A DNA stretch of 45,583 nucleotides from VBDM01 sp035519135 (GCA_035519135.1 DATIWX010000012.1:1-45583); one strand, 5' to 3'. Shown: positions 25,507-33,910, counted from the first letter of the stretch. Translations and numbers: made by a program. Notes: generated from the letters alone by a model not told the origin.

Positions 25507-26481
25507 ATGGCGGACTTGAGCAACTGGGCGTTTCCGCCCGAGATGCAGCCCAACGTCGAGGAAGCCCGCTTCGACCTCGAGGCGGCGCTCGACTCGATGG
25601 TCCTGCTGCGCGCCGAGGTCCCCGAGGACGCCTTCACCGCCGGAATCCTCGGCACCGAGCGCATCGGCAACGGTGTCGTCATCCGCGACGACGGCCTGGT
25701 TCTCACCATCGGCTATCTGATCACCGAAGCGACCACCATCTGGCTGAATACGAACGCCGGCAAGGCGGTCGCGGGGTATCCCATCGCGTACGACCAGCCG
25801 AGCGGCTTCGGACTGGTGCAGCCGCTGGGCAAGCTTGATGCTCCGGCGCTCGCGCGCGGCAACGCCGCCTCGTGCCGCGTGGGCGACGACGTCGTCGTGG
25901 CGGGCCACGGCGGCCGCAGGCACGCCCTCAGGGCCAAGCTCATCGCCAAGCGGGAATTCGCCGGCTACTGGGAGTACGTGCTGGATGAAGCGCTGTTCAC
26001 CGCGCCGGCGCATCCTCACTGGAGCGGCGCGGCGCTGATAAGCGGCGAAGGGCGCCTGCTCGGGATCGGCTCGCTGATGGTCCAGGAGGAGCTGGCCGGA
26101 CGGACCGTGCAGGGCAACATGATCGTGCCGATCGACCTGCTCGAGCCGATCCTCGACGAGCTGCTGAAGCTCGGTCGCACCCGGCGGGCCGCGCGCCCCT
26201 GGCTCGGGTTGTACGCGACGGAAGTGAAGGGACACGTGGTGGTCTCGGGGCTCGCCGAGGGCGGCCCGGCGGAGCGGGCGGGCGTGCAGGTCGGCGATAT
26301 CGTCATCGAAGTCGCCGGCGCGCGCGTCGGCGGATTGGCCGACCTGTTCCGGAAGATGTGGAGCGTCGGCGCGGCCGGTGTCGAAGTGCCCATGACCCTG
26401 GTGCGCGAAGGCTCGGTGTCCCGCCTTCGGGTACCCTCGGCCGACCGGCAGGATCTCCTCAAGAAGCCCTCTTTGCACTGA
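25507..26481 (+). CDS. S1C (HtrA-like) protease homologue with degenerate catalytic triad, one PDZ domain
   Basis: A 324-residue trypsin-fold plus PDZ protein. GNGVVIRDDGLVLTIGYLI (55-72) aligns with the HtrA GSGVII...TNNHVV block, but the catalytic His is Tyr70. DQPSGFGLVQ aligns with DPRSDIALIQ, and the catalytic Asp is Gly100. HWSGAALI keeps Ser173 where GNSGGAL is expected, with the oxyanion-loop glycines altered. The PDZ domain is near 225-310 (PWLGLYATEVKG, GGPAERAGVQVGDIVIEVAG). There is no signal peptide, so it is predicted cytoplasmic, unlike DegP/DegS. It is probably a non-proteolytic binding protein. pcm follows after 80 bases on the same strand. Confidence 0.85.
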   Translation: MADLSNWAFPPEMQPNVEEARFDLEAALDSMVLLRAEVPEDAFTAGILGTERIGNGVVIRDDGLVLTIGYLITEATTIWLNTNAGKAVAGYPIAYDQPSGFGLVQPLGKLDAPALARGNAASCRVGDDVVVAGHGGRRHALRAKLIAKREFAGYWEYVLDEALFTAPAHPHWSGAALISGEGRLLGIGSLMVQEELAGRTVQGNMIVPIDLLEPILDELLKLGRTRRAARPWLGLYATEVKGHVVVSGLAEGGPAERAGVQVGDIVIEVAGARVGGLADLFRKMWSVGAAGVEVPMTLVREGSVSRLRVPSADRQDLLKKPSLH

Positions 26482-26561
26482 CGCCCCGGGCAACCTAGTC
26501 CGGGCGCGCGGGTCCAAGATCGACAGGCGGCGCATTCCGGCGCTCGCCAAGGAGCCCCGCC

Positions 26562-27248
26562 GTGGAGAACCGGCAGCACCAGCTGATGCGCCAGCAGATG
26601 ATCGCCGAGGTGGTGGCGGACGCGGTATTCCTCACCCAGCGGCTCGGCAAGTCCGCTTTCGATGCGCGCGTCATCGAGGTCATGGGCAGGACTCCGCGGC
26701 ACGAATTCGTCCCGGCCGAGCTCCAGGCCTACTCGTACGTCAACTCGCCGCTGCCCGTCGGCTACGGCAAGACCGTGTCCCAGCCTTTCATCGTCGCGCT
26801 GATGACCGACCTGCTCGAACCGCAGCCGGGTGACACGGTGCTCGAGGTCGGCGCCGGCGTCGGCTACCAGGCGGCGATCCTCTCCGAGCTGGTGAAGCAG
26901 GTCTACAGCATCGACATCATCGAGGAGCTCGTGCTCGAGACCCGGCGGCGCCTGGCTCGCCTCGGCTACCGCAACATCGAGATCGGGGTCGGCAACGGCT
27001 ATTACGGCTGGGGCGCGCACGCTCCCTTCGACAAGATCATCGTCACCGCCGCGCCCGATCTGATCCCGCCGCCGCTGATCGCGCAACTGAAGTCCGGCGG
27101 CAGGATGGTGATTCCGACGGGGATCCCCGACCGGCAGCAACTGATGGTGCTGGAGAAATCCGCCGACGGCCGGCTCGCGACGCGCGAGGTATTGCCGGTG
27201 CGATTCTCCGAGCTCGAAGACGGCGAAGACGCCGCCGGCGCCGCGTGA
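26562..27248 (+). CDS. pcm: Protein-L-isoaspartate O-methyltransferase
   Basis: Repairs isoaspartyl residues in aged proteins using SAM. It is 228 residues from a GTG at 26562 with AAGGAG seven bases upstream. Motifs: MGRTPRHEFVP, YGKTVSQPFIVALM (the conserved substrate-side loop), the SAM loop VLEVGAGVGYQAAILSELV, GNGYYGWGAHAPFDKIIVTAA and GGRMVIPTG. The usual betaproteobacterial pcm neighbours (rhodanese, tolC) are absent, so this may be a second, relocated copy. Its placement after an HtrA-like protein could reflect a shared role in damaged-protein handling; that is inference. Confidence 0.92.
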   Translation: MENRQHQLMRQQMIAEVVADAVFLTQRLGKSAFDARVIEVMGRTPRHEFVPAELQAYSYVNSPLPVGYGKTVSQPFIVALMTDLLEPQPGDTVLEVGAGVGYQAAILSELVKQVYSIDIIEELVLETRRRLARLGYRNIEIGVGNGYYGWGAHAPFDKIIVTAAPDLIPPPLIAQLKSGGRMVIPTGIPDRQQLMVLEKSADGRLATREVLPVRFSELEDGEDAAGAA

Positions 27249-27264
27249 CGCGGCTGCGTTTCTT

Positions 27265-28044
27265 TCATGCCGCCTCCTTCTCGTCGTCCCAGGCTTTCTC
27301 CGGAAGCGGCAGCCCCGCGAGGTCTGCCGCCGTCAATCTGCGATCGGGCTCGATCTTGAGCGATTCCAGAACCAGCATCAGCTGGCGCGTGTGCTGCGTC
27401 GGATGCCACACGGTCCGCTCGAGCACCAGGTGCAGCGGCTGCCTGCCGAAGTAGGTATCCATCAGCTGCGTGCAGGCGCGGTCGGGAAAGCCGGCCCACC
27501 ATCTCTGGAAGCGCGCCAGCACGCTCTCGCCGAAGCTCGCGATGGCCTCGCCGGTGCGCAGCTGCGGCGCCTCCTGCATGATGCGTTCGTAGGTCAGCTC
27601 GCGGCCGTCCTGCATCGACTCGAGAAACCCCTCCACGATCCGGAACACGTGATGGCACAGGACGCGGATCGGCCGGTTGCGGTTGCGGAACGGCCTGTCG
27701 AGCCACTCGGGCGGGATCTGCCGGATGTAGCGGCACGCCGCGGGGAGCACGATCTCGAGCTTCTTCACCAGCTCCTCGGGACTCAAGCGCTCCTGCAGCC
27801 GGACCTTCAGGTCGAGGAACTCGATGACGTCCCCGAGACTCTGGGCGAAGACGAACTTGCCGCCGCGCGACACGACCGGAACGCTGCGCGCCCCGAGCTT
27901 GTGCAGCTCCGCCATGCCGGCGGCGTTGCCGTGCACGTTTATCGATTCGTAGTCCACGCCGCTCTTGGTGAGAAACTCCTTGGTCCGCAGGCAACTGGTG
28001 CATCCCGGCTGCCAGAAGACTTTGACCCGTTCGGTTTCGAGCAT
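27265..28044 (-). CDS. Glutaredoxin-DinB-like fusion protein
   Basis: A 259-residue two-domain protein. The N-terminal 85 residues are a glutaredoxin/thioredoxin fold with the redox motif FWQPGCTSCLRTKEFL (CxxC) and the cis-Pro segment RSVPVVSRGG. The remaining part, about 100-250, is a four-helix DinB/YfiT-like bundle with possible metal-ligand His residues in VLCHHVFRIVEGFL and WHPTQHTRQLMLVL. DinB-like bundles act as thiol-dependent or metal-dependent transferases, so an attached glutaredoxin points to a self-contained thiol-transfer enzyme. It is convergent with pcm, 16 bases away. Confidence 0.8.
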   Translation of the reverse strand: MLETERVKVFWQPGCTSCLRTKEFLTKSGVDYESINVHGNAAGMAELHKLGARSVPVVSRGGKFVFAQSLGDVIEFLDLKVRLQERLSPEELVKKLEIVLPAACRYIRQIPPEWLDRPFRNRNRPIRVLCHHVFRIVEGFLESMQDGRELTYERIMQEAPQLRTGEAIASFGESVLARFQRWWAGFPDRACTQLMDTYFGRQPLHLVLERTVWHPTQHTRQLMLVLESLKIEPDRRLTAADLAGLPLPEKAWDDEKEAA

Positions 28045-28159
28045 GTCGTGACTCCTTGCTCAAGCGTAAACGCGAGGATAGCGCGCCAATTCCGGCAAAG
28101 CCACCGGCGTTCCGGATAGAGGACCGGGCCGTGCTACGATTCCCGCCGGAGGAGGAAGC

Positions 28160-29119
28160 ATGAACAGGCTCTGGATCGTCGCGCTCGCCGCTTTGGTCGC
28201 TGCGGCGGCATCGGCGCAGGATTTTCCGGCCCACCCGGTGAAGATCGTCGTGCCCTGGCCGGCGAGCGGCAACGTCGACATCACGGCGCGCACCGTCGCG
28301 CCCGCGCTGTCGGAGGCGCTCGGCCAGCAGGTCATCGTCGACAATCGCGCCGGCGCGGCGGGCAGGATCGGGACGACCGCCGTCGCCAAGTCTCCCGCCG
28401 ACGGCTATACGCTCCTCCTCGGCTCCAGCGGCACCATCACCGCCGGGCCCGCGGTGTTCAAGAACCTCTCCTACGATCCGGTGAAGGACCTGGTCGCCAT
28501 CGGTCCGATCCAGTCCGTCCCCATCGTGCTCACCGCGGCGCCCAAGACGCCGGTGTCGACGTACCGGGAGTTCGTCGCACTCGCCAATTCGAAGCCCGGA
28601 GGGCTGACCATCGCCTCCGCCGGCAGCGGCTCATCGAACCATCTCGCGATCGAGCTGCTGATGCGCCAGGCGAACCTCAAGCTGGTGCACGTCCCTTACA
28701 AGGGCAGCGGCCCGGCGATCACCGACCTGCTGGGTAGCCAGGTCGAGACCATGATGGACCAGCTCACCGCCTCGATCGAGCACATCCGCAGCGGGCGAAT
28801 CAAGGCGCTCGCGGTCAGCTCGAAGGCGCGGTCGCCGCTGCTGCCGAACGTGCCGACGCTCGCCGAGTCGGGCGTGCCGGGGTACGAGGCGAGCACCTTC
28901 ACCGGGATCTTCGCGCCGGCCGGCCTTCCCGGCCCCGTGGCCGACAAGCTCACCGGCGCCCTGCACCGCGCGCTCTCGGACGCGACCGTGCGCGAGCGCT
29001 ACCGCTCGATGGGCGTGGAGATCATGGACATGAGCCGCGCCGAGTTCGCCGCCTACGTCCGCGCCGACTACGAGAAATGGCGGACCATCGCGCGCGAAGG
29101 CAACATCGTCGTCGAGTGA
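28160..29119 (+). CDS. Bug/TctC-family periplasmic solute-binding receptor
   Basis: Periplasmic receptor of 319 residues. The signal peptide (MNRLWIVALAALVAAAASAQ) is cleaved after Ala-x-Ala. Mature protein starts DFPAHPVKIVVPWPASGNVDITAR, the Bug signature, and has NRAGAAGRIGT, the ADGYTLLLGSSG loop and LSYDPVKDLVAIGPI. GGAGGAGGAAGC precedes the ATG. No tctA/tctB membrane genes are nearby, so it is an orphan receptor, as is usual for this expanded family. The ligand is probably a carboxylate or amide; specificity cannot be read. A pseudogene tail follows directly. Confidence 0.92.
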   Translation: MNRLWIVALAALVAAAASAQDFPAHPVKIVVPWPASGNVDITARTVAPALSEALGQQVIVDNRAGAAGRIGTTAVAKSPADGYTLLLGSSGTITAGPAVFKNLSYDPVKDLVAIGPIQSVPIVLTAAPKTPVSTYREFVALANSKPGGLTIASAGSGSSNHLAIELLMRQANLKLVHVPYKGSGPAITDLLGSQVETMMDQLTASIEHIRSGRIKALAVSSKARSPLLPNVPTLAESGVPGYEASTFTGIFAPAGLPGPVADKLTGALHRALSDATVRERYRSMGVEIMDMSRAEFAAYVRADYEKWRTIAREGNIVVE

Positions 29120-29267
29120 GCTTCACGGACGCGCGCTTCGACATGGAGGGCTTTCGCAAGCTGCTCGCCCTGCGCGCCGAGATCGGGGGCAAGGGCAGCG
29201 GGCGAGACCCCGAAAGCCATCCCGATTTTCATACTACCGGCGCGCGCTGGCGGCGCTGGGAAACTAG
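29116..29267 (+). pseudogene. Possible remnant of an NMT1/TauT-type solute-binding gene (C-terminal tail)
   Basis: Just after the Bug stop, one frame reads SFTDARFDMEGFRKLLALRAEI, which resembles the C-terminal helix of NitT/TauT-type substrate-binding proteins (DPRF...LALRAEI). A second frame, shifted relative to the first, reads YYRRALAALGN then stop at 29265-29267, like the closing helix of the same proteins. The two would be joined by a frameshift near 29200-29230. No upstream part of such a gene is present, so a deletion may have fused it to the Bug gene. The 3' end overlaps the minus-strand membrane gene. Recognition is by eye only. Confidence 0.4.
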
Positions 29268-29837
29268 CTTCCTACCCCCCGCCGCCAGCAGCACGCCGAG
29301 CGCGTACGCCGCCGCCAGCGGATCGATCAGGTAATCCCACAGGTTGCGCGATTCGTAAACGCCGCCGAGGCAGGCGAGGGCGCCGGCCAGAACCACGAGC
29401 ACGACGAGCACGTAGCCCATGCGCCAGGCGGCCAGCGTCACCAGGAGCAGCGCCGCGGTGAAGGCGATCGACCCGTAGCCCAGCGCGTAAGGATCGAACG
29501 CTGTCCACCCCAGCGCGAAGGGGTACAGGAACAGCGCGGCGCCCGCGACCAGCCCCAGCAGCGCGCTCGCTTCCCGGCGCTCGAACACCGCCCGGCCGGT
29601 CAGGCGCGCGAAGACCGCGCTCACCGCCAGGGCGAGCGTCGCCGCGCTCGGGTCTCCGGTGGCGCCGCGCACATAGGCTGCGATCGAGAGATCGCCGACA
29701 GGAACCAGCACGGCGACGAGAGTCGCGGCCACGAACACGCATCGAAACCGGACCGGAAGCGCGTGGAGGCGAAGCACCGTCGCGCCCACGGCGAGGCACA
29801 ACAGGCCGCAACCCAGGAGACCGGCGAAATTCGTCAT
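29229..29837 (-). CDS. Small polytopic membrane protein of the LTA-synthase/sialidase unit
   Basis: A 202-residue hydrophobic protein with about six membrane helices and no recognised family. Visible features are the N-terminal helix MTNFAGLLGCGLLCLAVGA, a loop with RAVFERREA, a VYESRNLWDYLIDPLAAAY segment between the last two helices, and a basic C-terminus (GGRKLVSQRRQR) likely in the cytoplasm. Its ATG overlaps the sialidase-like gene stop by one base (TGATG), indicating translational coupling. It is presumably a membrane partner of the two enzymes upstream; its function is unknown. Confidence 0.7.
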   Translation of the reverse strand: MTNFAGLLGCGLLCLAVGATVLRLHALPVRFRCVFVAATLVAVLVPVGDLSIAAYVRGATGDPSAATLALAVSAVFARLTGRAVFERREASALLGLVAGAALFLYPFALGWTAFDPYALGYGSIAFTAALLLVTLAAWRMGYVLVVLVVLAGALACLGGVYESRNLWDYLIDPLAAAYALGVLLAAGGRKLVSQRRQRAPVV

Positions 29838-30988
29838 CACCGGCCGCCCTCCAGCCACGCCCGGTTGAAGACCGCGTGCTTGATGCGCGAGCGGCCCCAG
29901 GTGTAGAGCACGTGCACGTCGCCTGCGCGATCCTGCATGATCCAGGGATACGAGTACTCGTTGACCGGCGCGCGCGGCAGCAGCGACTCGCCCTCCAGGC
30001 TGCGCGCCAGGCGCCAGCTCGCGCCGAAGTCGGCGGAGAGCGCAAGGCTCAGGTCTTCGCGATTCTCCTCGGCGTTGTTGAACGCGAGCAGCAGCGGGCC
30101 GCCCGCGAGCAGCACGCCCCCCACCGCGGCGTCCGGATTGGGAAGCGCGGTCTTCACCGGCTCGCTCCAGTGCGCGCCCGCGTCGCCGGTACGGACCATG
30201 AGGATGCGCGCGGGCCGGTCTCCCGCGTAGCGCATGAAGGCGACCGCGTCGGTTTCGGAGCGCGGCACGATCACCGGCTGCAGCGAGGATTTTCCCCAGG
30301 ACAGGCGCGTCTTGCCGATGACGCGTCCGTCGGCGTCGACGCGCAGCAGCTCGCCGAACTTCCCGAGAAACTCGTGATACGCGGGCAGCGCGATGGTCCC
30401 GTCGGCGAGCGGGAGCGGCACGCCTTTCACCAAGGTGCTGATGTTGAAGAACGGGGAAGCGATCATGCGCCTGGGCGGGCCCCAGGTCTCGCCTTCGTCT
30501 TCCGAGACCATCAGGTTGATCGCGCTGCCGGCCCAGCCGCCCACGGAGACGCTCACGAAGAAAAGGCACAAGCGCCCGCCGCGGTCGCGGCCGGCCACGG
30601 GATTACCCAGTTTGCGGACATGACGTCGAAGGCTCCGCTGCGCGAGCTCGCGCGTCATCACCGGACGCTCCGGGCTCCAGGTCTGTTCTTTCGGAGAGTA
30701 GACAGAGGTGTAGATCGCGACATCCGCCGCCCCCTCGCGCGTTCCGCCGTACCAGAAGGCGCGCAGCTTTCCGTCCTTGAGCTCGGCCGCGGTCGCGCTG
30801 TGGACCGACTGCGTGCTGCTGTTGGGGAGCAGCTGTGCCCCGTAGAGCGGCTTCGCGGATGCCGGCTGCGCGGCGGCGCGGGGCGCGACGAAGCGCGGGG
30901 GCGGCGGTCCGTCGAGGGCGCGAACCGCGAGCCCGGCGAACACCAGCACGATCGCGGCCAGGCCGGTCCACTTGAGCCGCGCGCTCAT
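29837..30988 (-). CDS. Membrane-anchored sialidase-like BNR-repeat protein
   Basis: A 383-residue six-bladed propeller protein, probably tethered by an N-terminal helix (residues 6-25) with the propeller in the periplasm. Asp-box repeats are visible: VSEDEGETWGPP, VRTGDAGAHWSEP and LSADFGASWRLA. Other conserved spots are FWYGGTREGAADV near the first blade and NEYSYPWIMQDRAGDVHVLYTW near the last. It resembles the bacterial exo-alpha-sialidase-like group, but the full Arg triad was not established, so the glycan substrate is unknown. The ATG at 30988 overlaps the LTA-synthase-like stop by four bases. Confidence 0.83.
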   Translation of the reverse strand: MSARLKWTGLAAIVLVFAGLAVRALDGPPPPRFVAPRAAAQPASAKPLYGAQLLPNSSTQSVHSATAAELKDGKLRAFWYGGTREGAADVAIYTSVYSPKEQTWSPERPVMTRELAQRSLRRHVRKLGNPVAGRDRGGRLCLFFVSVSVGGWAGSAINLMVSEDEGETWGPPRRMIASPFFNISTLVKGVPLPLADGTIALPAYHEFLGKFGELLRVDADGRVIGKTRLSWGKSSLQPVIVPRSETDAVAFMRYAGDRPARILMVRTGDAGAHWSEPVKTALPNPDAAVGGVLLAGGPLLLAFNNAEENREDLSLALSADFGASWRLARSLEGESLLPRAPVNEYSYPWIMQDRAGDVHVLYTWGRSRIKHAVFNRAWLEGGR

Positions 30989-32970
30989 CGTCGCGCGGCC
31001 GGAACGTGAGGCCGGGGCGGATTGTGGTAGAGCAGGTATTTCGAAGTCTCGTACAGCGCTTCCTGCAGGCGCCGCAGCTCCGCGACCTTTTCGGGGTAGC
31101 GCTCGTGCACGTCCTCGGCGCCCGACTCCGAGCGGTAGCGGAACAGGAACGGCCCCCCCGGGCCGACCCGCAAATAGAACTCGTCATCGAGCACCCCGTC
31201 CAGCCCGATCAGCGAAAAATGCCGGCCGGCGGGGCCGAGATCGAGCAGATCGCGCCCGATCCCGGTGTTGAGATAGGGAACGCCGAGCAGGCCGAGGGAC
31301 GTCGGCAGCGCGTCGGGCAGACTGGCGGTGAAATCGATGCGGGTACCCGCCTTGACCAGGGCGGGCGCGTAGATGACGCAAGGCACGTGGTAGCCGGTCA
31401 GCAGCAGCTGTTGCCAGGGCGTCTGCCGGGTGGAGGGATTGCCGTGGTCGCCGTACATGATGAACACGGTGTTCCTGAAAGCGGGCCATTCCCGGGCCTT
31501 CGCGAAGAACGAGCCGAGCGCGAAGTCGAGGTAGCGCATGCCGTTGTAGGCCGCGAGGCTGTCGAAACCGTTTTCCGCCAGCACCGCATCGTCTGCTTTG
31601 GCGAGCTCGAAGCCGGGGTGTTCGTCGGGGATGCCGAAGGGCCGGTGATTGCCCGAGGTCTGGAGGAAGGCGAAGAAGGGCTTTCTCTGGTTGCGGAGTG
31701 TCTGGTGCACCTTGTCGAACAGGACCACGTCGGACACGCCCCAGCCATCCACCTGCGGCGCGTCGTAGTCGCCCTCCTCGAAGACGTGCAGGCCCGGGAT
31801 GTTGTGTGTGAACAGCCCGCGGATGTTCCCCCAGGTCGCGCTCCCGCCGAGAAAATAATACTTCTCGTATCCTTCGAGCGCGTTCACCAGCGTGTGCTGA
31901 TTCACCACCAGCGGATTGCGCGAAGCGGTGGTGTTCCCGTTCACGTCGGGAATGCCGGTGAGCATCTCGAACACCGATCGCGGCGTCGGGACTTCCGGGA
32001 CGAAGAAGTGGGTGAACAACAGCCCCTCCTTCGCGATCGCGTCGAACTGCGGCGTGGGATCGAGCGCGTTGCCGAACACTCCGGCCTTGAACGCGGCGAA
32101 GGACTCCAGGTGAATCACCACCAGGTTGTACTTGATCGCGGGCTTGCGCGGCGGCGTGACGTAGCGGGCGAAGTCGAGTTGGCGCGGGTCCGGCGACTTG
32201 ATCCCGAGGAGCGCGGCCGTGTACGCGTAGTGCTCGCGCACCTTGTCCGCGTCGTAGGGGAGGTTGCGGTTTTCCGCGGTGTCGGTGAGAAACAGGACCG
32301 GATTGAGACCGAGCGCGGCCACCGCGTCGCTCGATGAGAAATAAGCCTCGCTCCAGCGCAGCGGATAGCGTGACCACTTGCCCCAGATCCCGGCCACGAC
32401 CAGCGCGGCGAGGACGGCGATCGCCGCGCGCTTCGCCCACTTCGGGAGGGGATTCGAAGGCGGCACCAGGCAGCGCCGCGCGGCGCGCTCCGCCACCCAG
32501 GCATACGCAACCGTGAGCAGCGCCAGCCCGAGCACGCCCGGCAGGATCGGATAGGTCTCCCACGCCACCCGCGCCGCCACGCCGACCGGCGTCAGATGAT
32601 CGACGAGGCTCGCGTTCAGGCGCACCCGCACCCAGGCGTAGTGTCCGAAGTCCACGAAGTAGAGCAGCAGCACCGCGCACTCCGCGGCGGCGAGATAGGC
32701 CAGCCAGCCGATTCGCGCCGCGCGGCGCCGCACCGGATCGAGGAGCGGGATCCCCCCGAGGAGAGCGAGCGGCAACAGCAGCAGCAGCGCGAGCCGCAGG
32801 TCGAATTTCGAACCCAGGTAGAAGGCCTTGGCCAGGTCTCCCCAGGACGCCCCCGCGAGCGTCTCGCGAAATGCAACCCAGAACGCCACCCGGAATGCGA
32901 CGAATACGGCCAGTTCGATCGCGACGAGCGCGAGCAGGAAGCGCGCGAGCGCCGGGAGTCGCCTGAACAT
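30985..32970 (-). CDS. LTA-synthase-like phosphoglycerol/phosphoethanolamine transferase
   Basis: Inner-membrane enzyme of 661 residues in the alkaline phosphatase/sulfatase superfamily. Five N-terminal membrane helices occupy about 8-200. The catalytic domain from about 250 has the metal-binding Glu in VVIHLESFAAFK, the nucleophile Thr region EVPTPRSVFEMLTGIPDVN, PLVVNQHTLVNALEGYEKYYFLGG, and the second metal site in FIMYGDHGNPS. Gram-negative members transfer phosphoglycerol or phosphoethanolamine to periplasmic glucans, lipids or capsule. It is second of four overlapping genes, ten bases after the alpha/beta hydrolase. A surface-glycan modification role with the sialidase-like partner is inferred. 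Confidence 0.86.
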   Translation of the reverse strand: MFRRLPALARFLLALVAIELAVFVAFRVAFWVAFRETLAGASWGDLAKAFYLGSKFDLRLALLLLLPLALLGGIPLLDPVRRRAARIGWLAYLAAAECAVLLLYFVDFGHYAWVRVRLNASLVDHLTPVGVAARVAWETYPILPGVLGLALLTVAYAWVAERAARRCLVPPSNPLPKWAKRAAIAVLAALVVAGIWGKWSRYPLRWSEAYFSSSDAVAALGLNPVLFLTDTAENRNLPYDADKVREHYAYTAALLGIKSPDPRQLDFARYVTPPRKPAIKYNLVVIHLESFAAFKAGVFGNALDPTPQFDAIAKEGLLFTHFFVPEVPTPRSVFEMLTGIPDVNGNTTASRNPLVVNQHTLVNALEGYEKYYFLGGSATWGNIRGLFTHNIPGLHVFEEGDYDAPQVDGWGVSDVVLFDKVHQTLRNQRKPFFAFLQTSGNHRPFGIPDEHPGFELAKADDAVLAENGFDSLAAYNGMRYLDFALGSFFAKAREWPAFRNTVFIMYGDHGNPSTRQTPWQQLLLTGYHVPCVIYAPALVKAGTRIDFTASLPDALPTSLGLLGVPYLNTGIGRDLLDLGPAGRHFSLIGLDGVLDDEFYLRVGPGGPFLFRYRSESGAEDVHERYPEKVAELRRLQEALYETSKYLLYHNPPRPHVPAARR

Positions 32971-32980
32971 CCCGGAGCGC

Positions 32981-33856
32981 CTAGGCCGCCTGCGCGGTCG
33001 CGGCCAGATGCGACTTGAAGCGCAGGATCCGGTCCAGCGTGTTCGCTCCGGTCTGGTGAGGCGGCAGCACCTCCCACAGCTCGGACTGCGGCATCAGCTC
33101 CGCGAGGGCCCACGCCGCCGAGCGCGTGTGCCGGCTGTCCGCCCCCGACATGATCAAGGCGGGGATGTGCATGCGCATGAGCTCCTCGCCGCTCGCGCCG
33201 GAGGGCATGGTGTCGTTGAAGATCGCGTCGCGGCTGCGCGCGCAGATCTCGAGATAGCGCCCGACATCCTGCTCGAGCAGCTCGGCGGCGAATTCGGGAT
33301 AGACCGCGGCCGGCGATCCCCATGGCCCGATCTCCGGGTCCAGCCAGAAATTCTCGCCCCGCGGAGCGCGCTCGACCACCGCGGCGAGGCCGTTGGCACG
33401 CACGAAATCCATGTGGCGCCGGAAGAAGCCGTGGCCCTTGCTCATCCACAGGTAGCCGCCCACGGGCCAGTGCAGGATCAGTCCCTTGCACGAGCCCGGA
33501 TGTCGCGCCGCGAAGGCGAGCGCGAGCGACGCGCCCATGCAGCTGCCGAGGAGCACCGCCTCCTTCGCGCCCGCCAGGTCGAGGAGGGCCCTCGCCTCGC
33601 TCGCGTACACGTCCCAGCCGAGCGGCTCGACGCGTCCGCCGGAGAGGCCGCATTCGCGGCGGTCGTAGGCGATGCAGGTGAAGTGCTTCGACAGCGCCGC
33701 GATCCCGTCCATCTGGCCGAAGGCTTCCTTGCCTCCCGCAGCGGTCCAGCGCGAGATCACCGAGCGCCATCCTCCCGGCGCGAACATCAGCAGGTGCGGA
33801 CCCGAGCCCTGGACGAGGTAGTGAATCCTGATGCCGTTGATCGTTGCGAATGGCAT
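32981..33856 (-). CDS. Alpha/beta-fold hydrolase with Cys at the nucleophile position
   Basis: A 291-residue hydrolase starting MPFATINGIRIHYLVQGSGP. It has the HG-type oxyanion region MFAPGGWRS, the strand-4 CIAYDRRECGLSGG, and a nucleophile elbow LLGSCMGAS. In the Gly-x-Nuc-x-Gly pattern the nucleophile slot (residue 106) is Cys, with Ser at 105. Asp in MSGADSRHT and His in LPPHQTGANT complete a plausible triad. There is no signal peptide. It is the first gene of the unit running through the LTA-synthase-like and sialidase-like genes, and diverges from the SDR. The substrate is unknown. Confidence 0.82.
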   Translation of the reverse strand: MPFATINGIRIHYLVQGSGPHLLMFAPGGWRSVISRWTAAGGKEAFGQMDGIAALSKHFTCIAYDRRECGLSGGRVEPLGWDVYASEARALLDLAGAKEAVLLGSCMGASLALAFAARHPGSCKGLILHWPVGGYLWMSKGHGFFRRHMDFVRANGLAAVVERAPRGENFWLDPEIGPWGSPAAVYPEFAAELLEQDVGRYLEICARSRDAIFNDTMPSGASGEELMRMHIPALIMSGADSRHTRSAAWALAELMPQSELWEVLPPHQTGANTLDRILRFKSHLAATAQAA

Positions 33857-33904
33857 GGCGTATCCTGTCCGCTGTCGAGCGACCGCCCGCGGACGGCGGC
33901 AAAA

Positions 33905-33910
33905 ATTATA
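33905..33910 (-). promoter_or_regulatory. Perfect -10 hexamer upstream of the hydrolase-LTA synthase unit
   Basis: The minus strand reads TATAAT in an AT-rich patch, 49 bases before the hydrolase ATG. No good -35 match is found 16-18 bases upstream, so an activator may be needed. Confidence 0.35.

Noticed and set aside
25411..26550. N-terminal extension of the dihydroxyphthalate-decarboxylase-like frame by 380 codons
   Set aside because: The extension runs antisense through the S1C-like gene and lacks any motif, whereas the ATG at 25410 has a ribosome binding site and a normal N-terminus.
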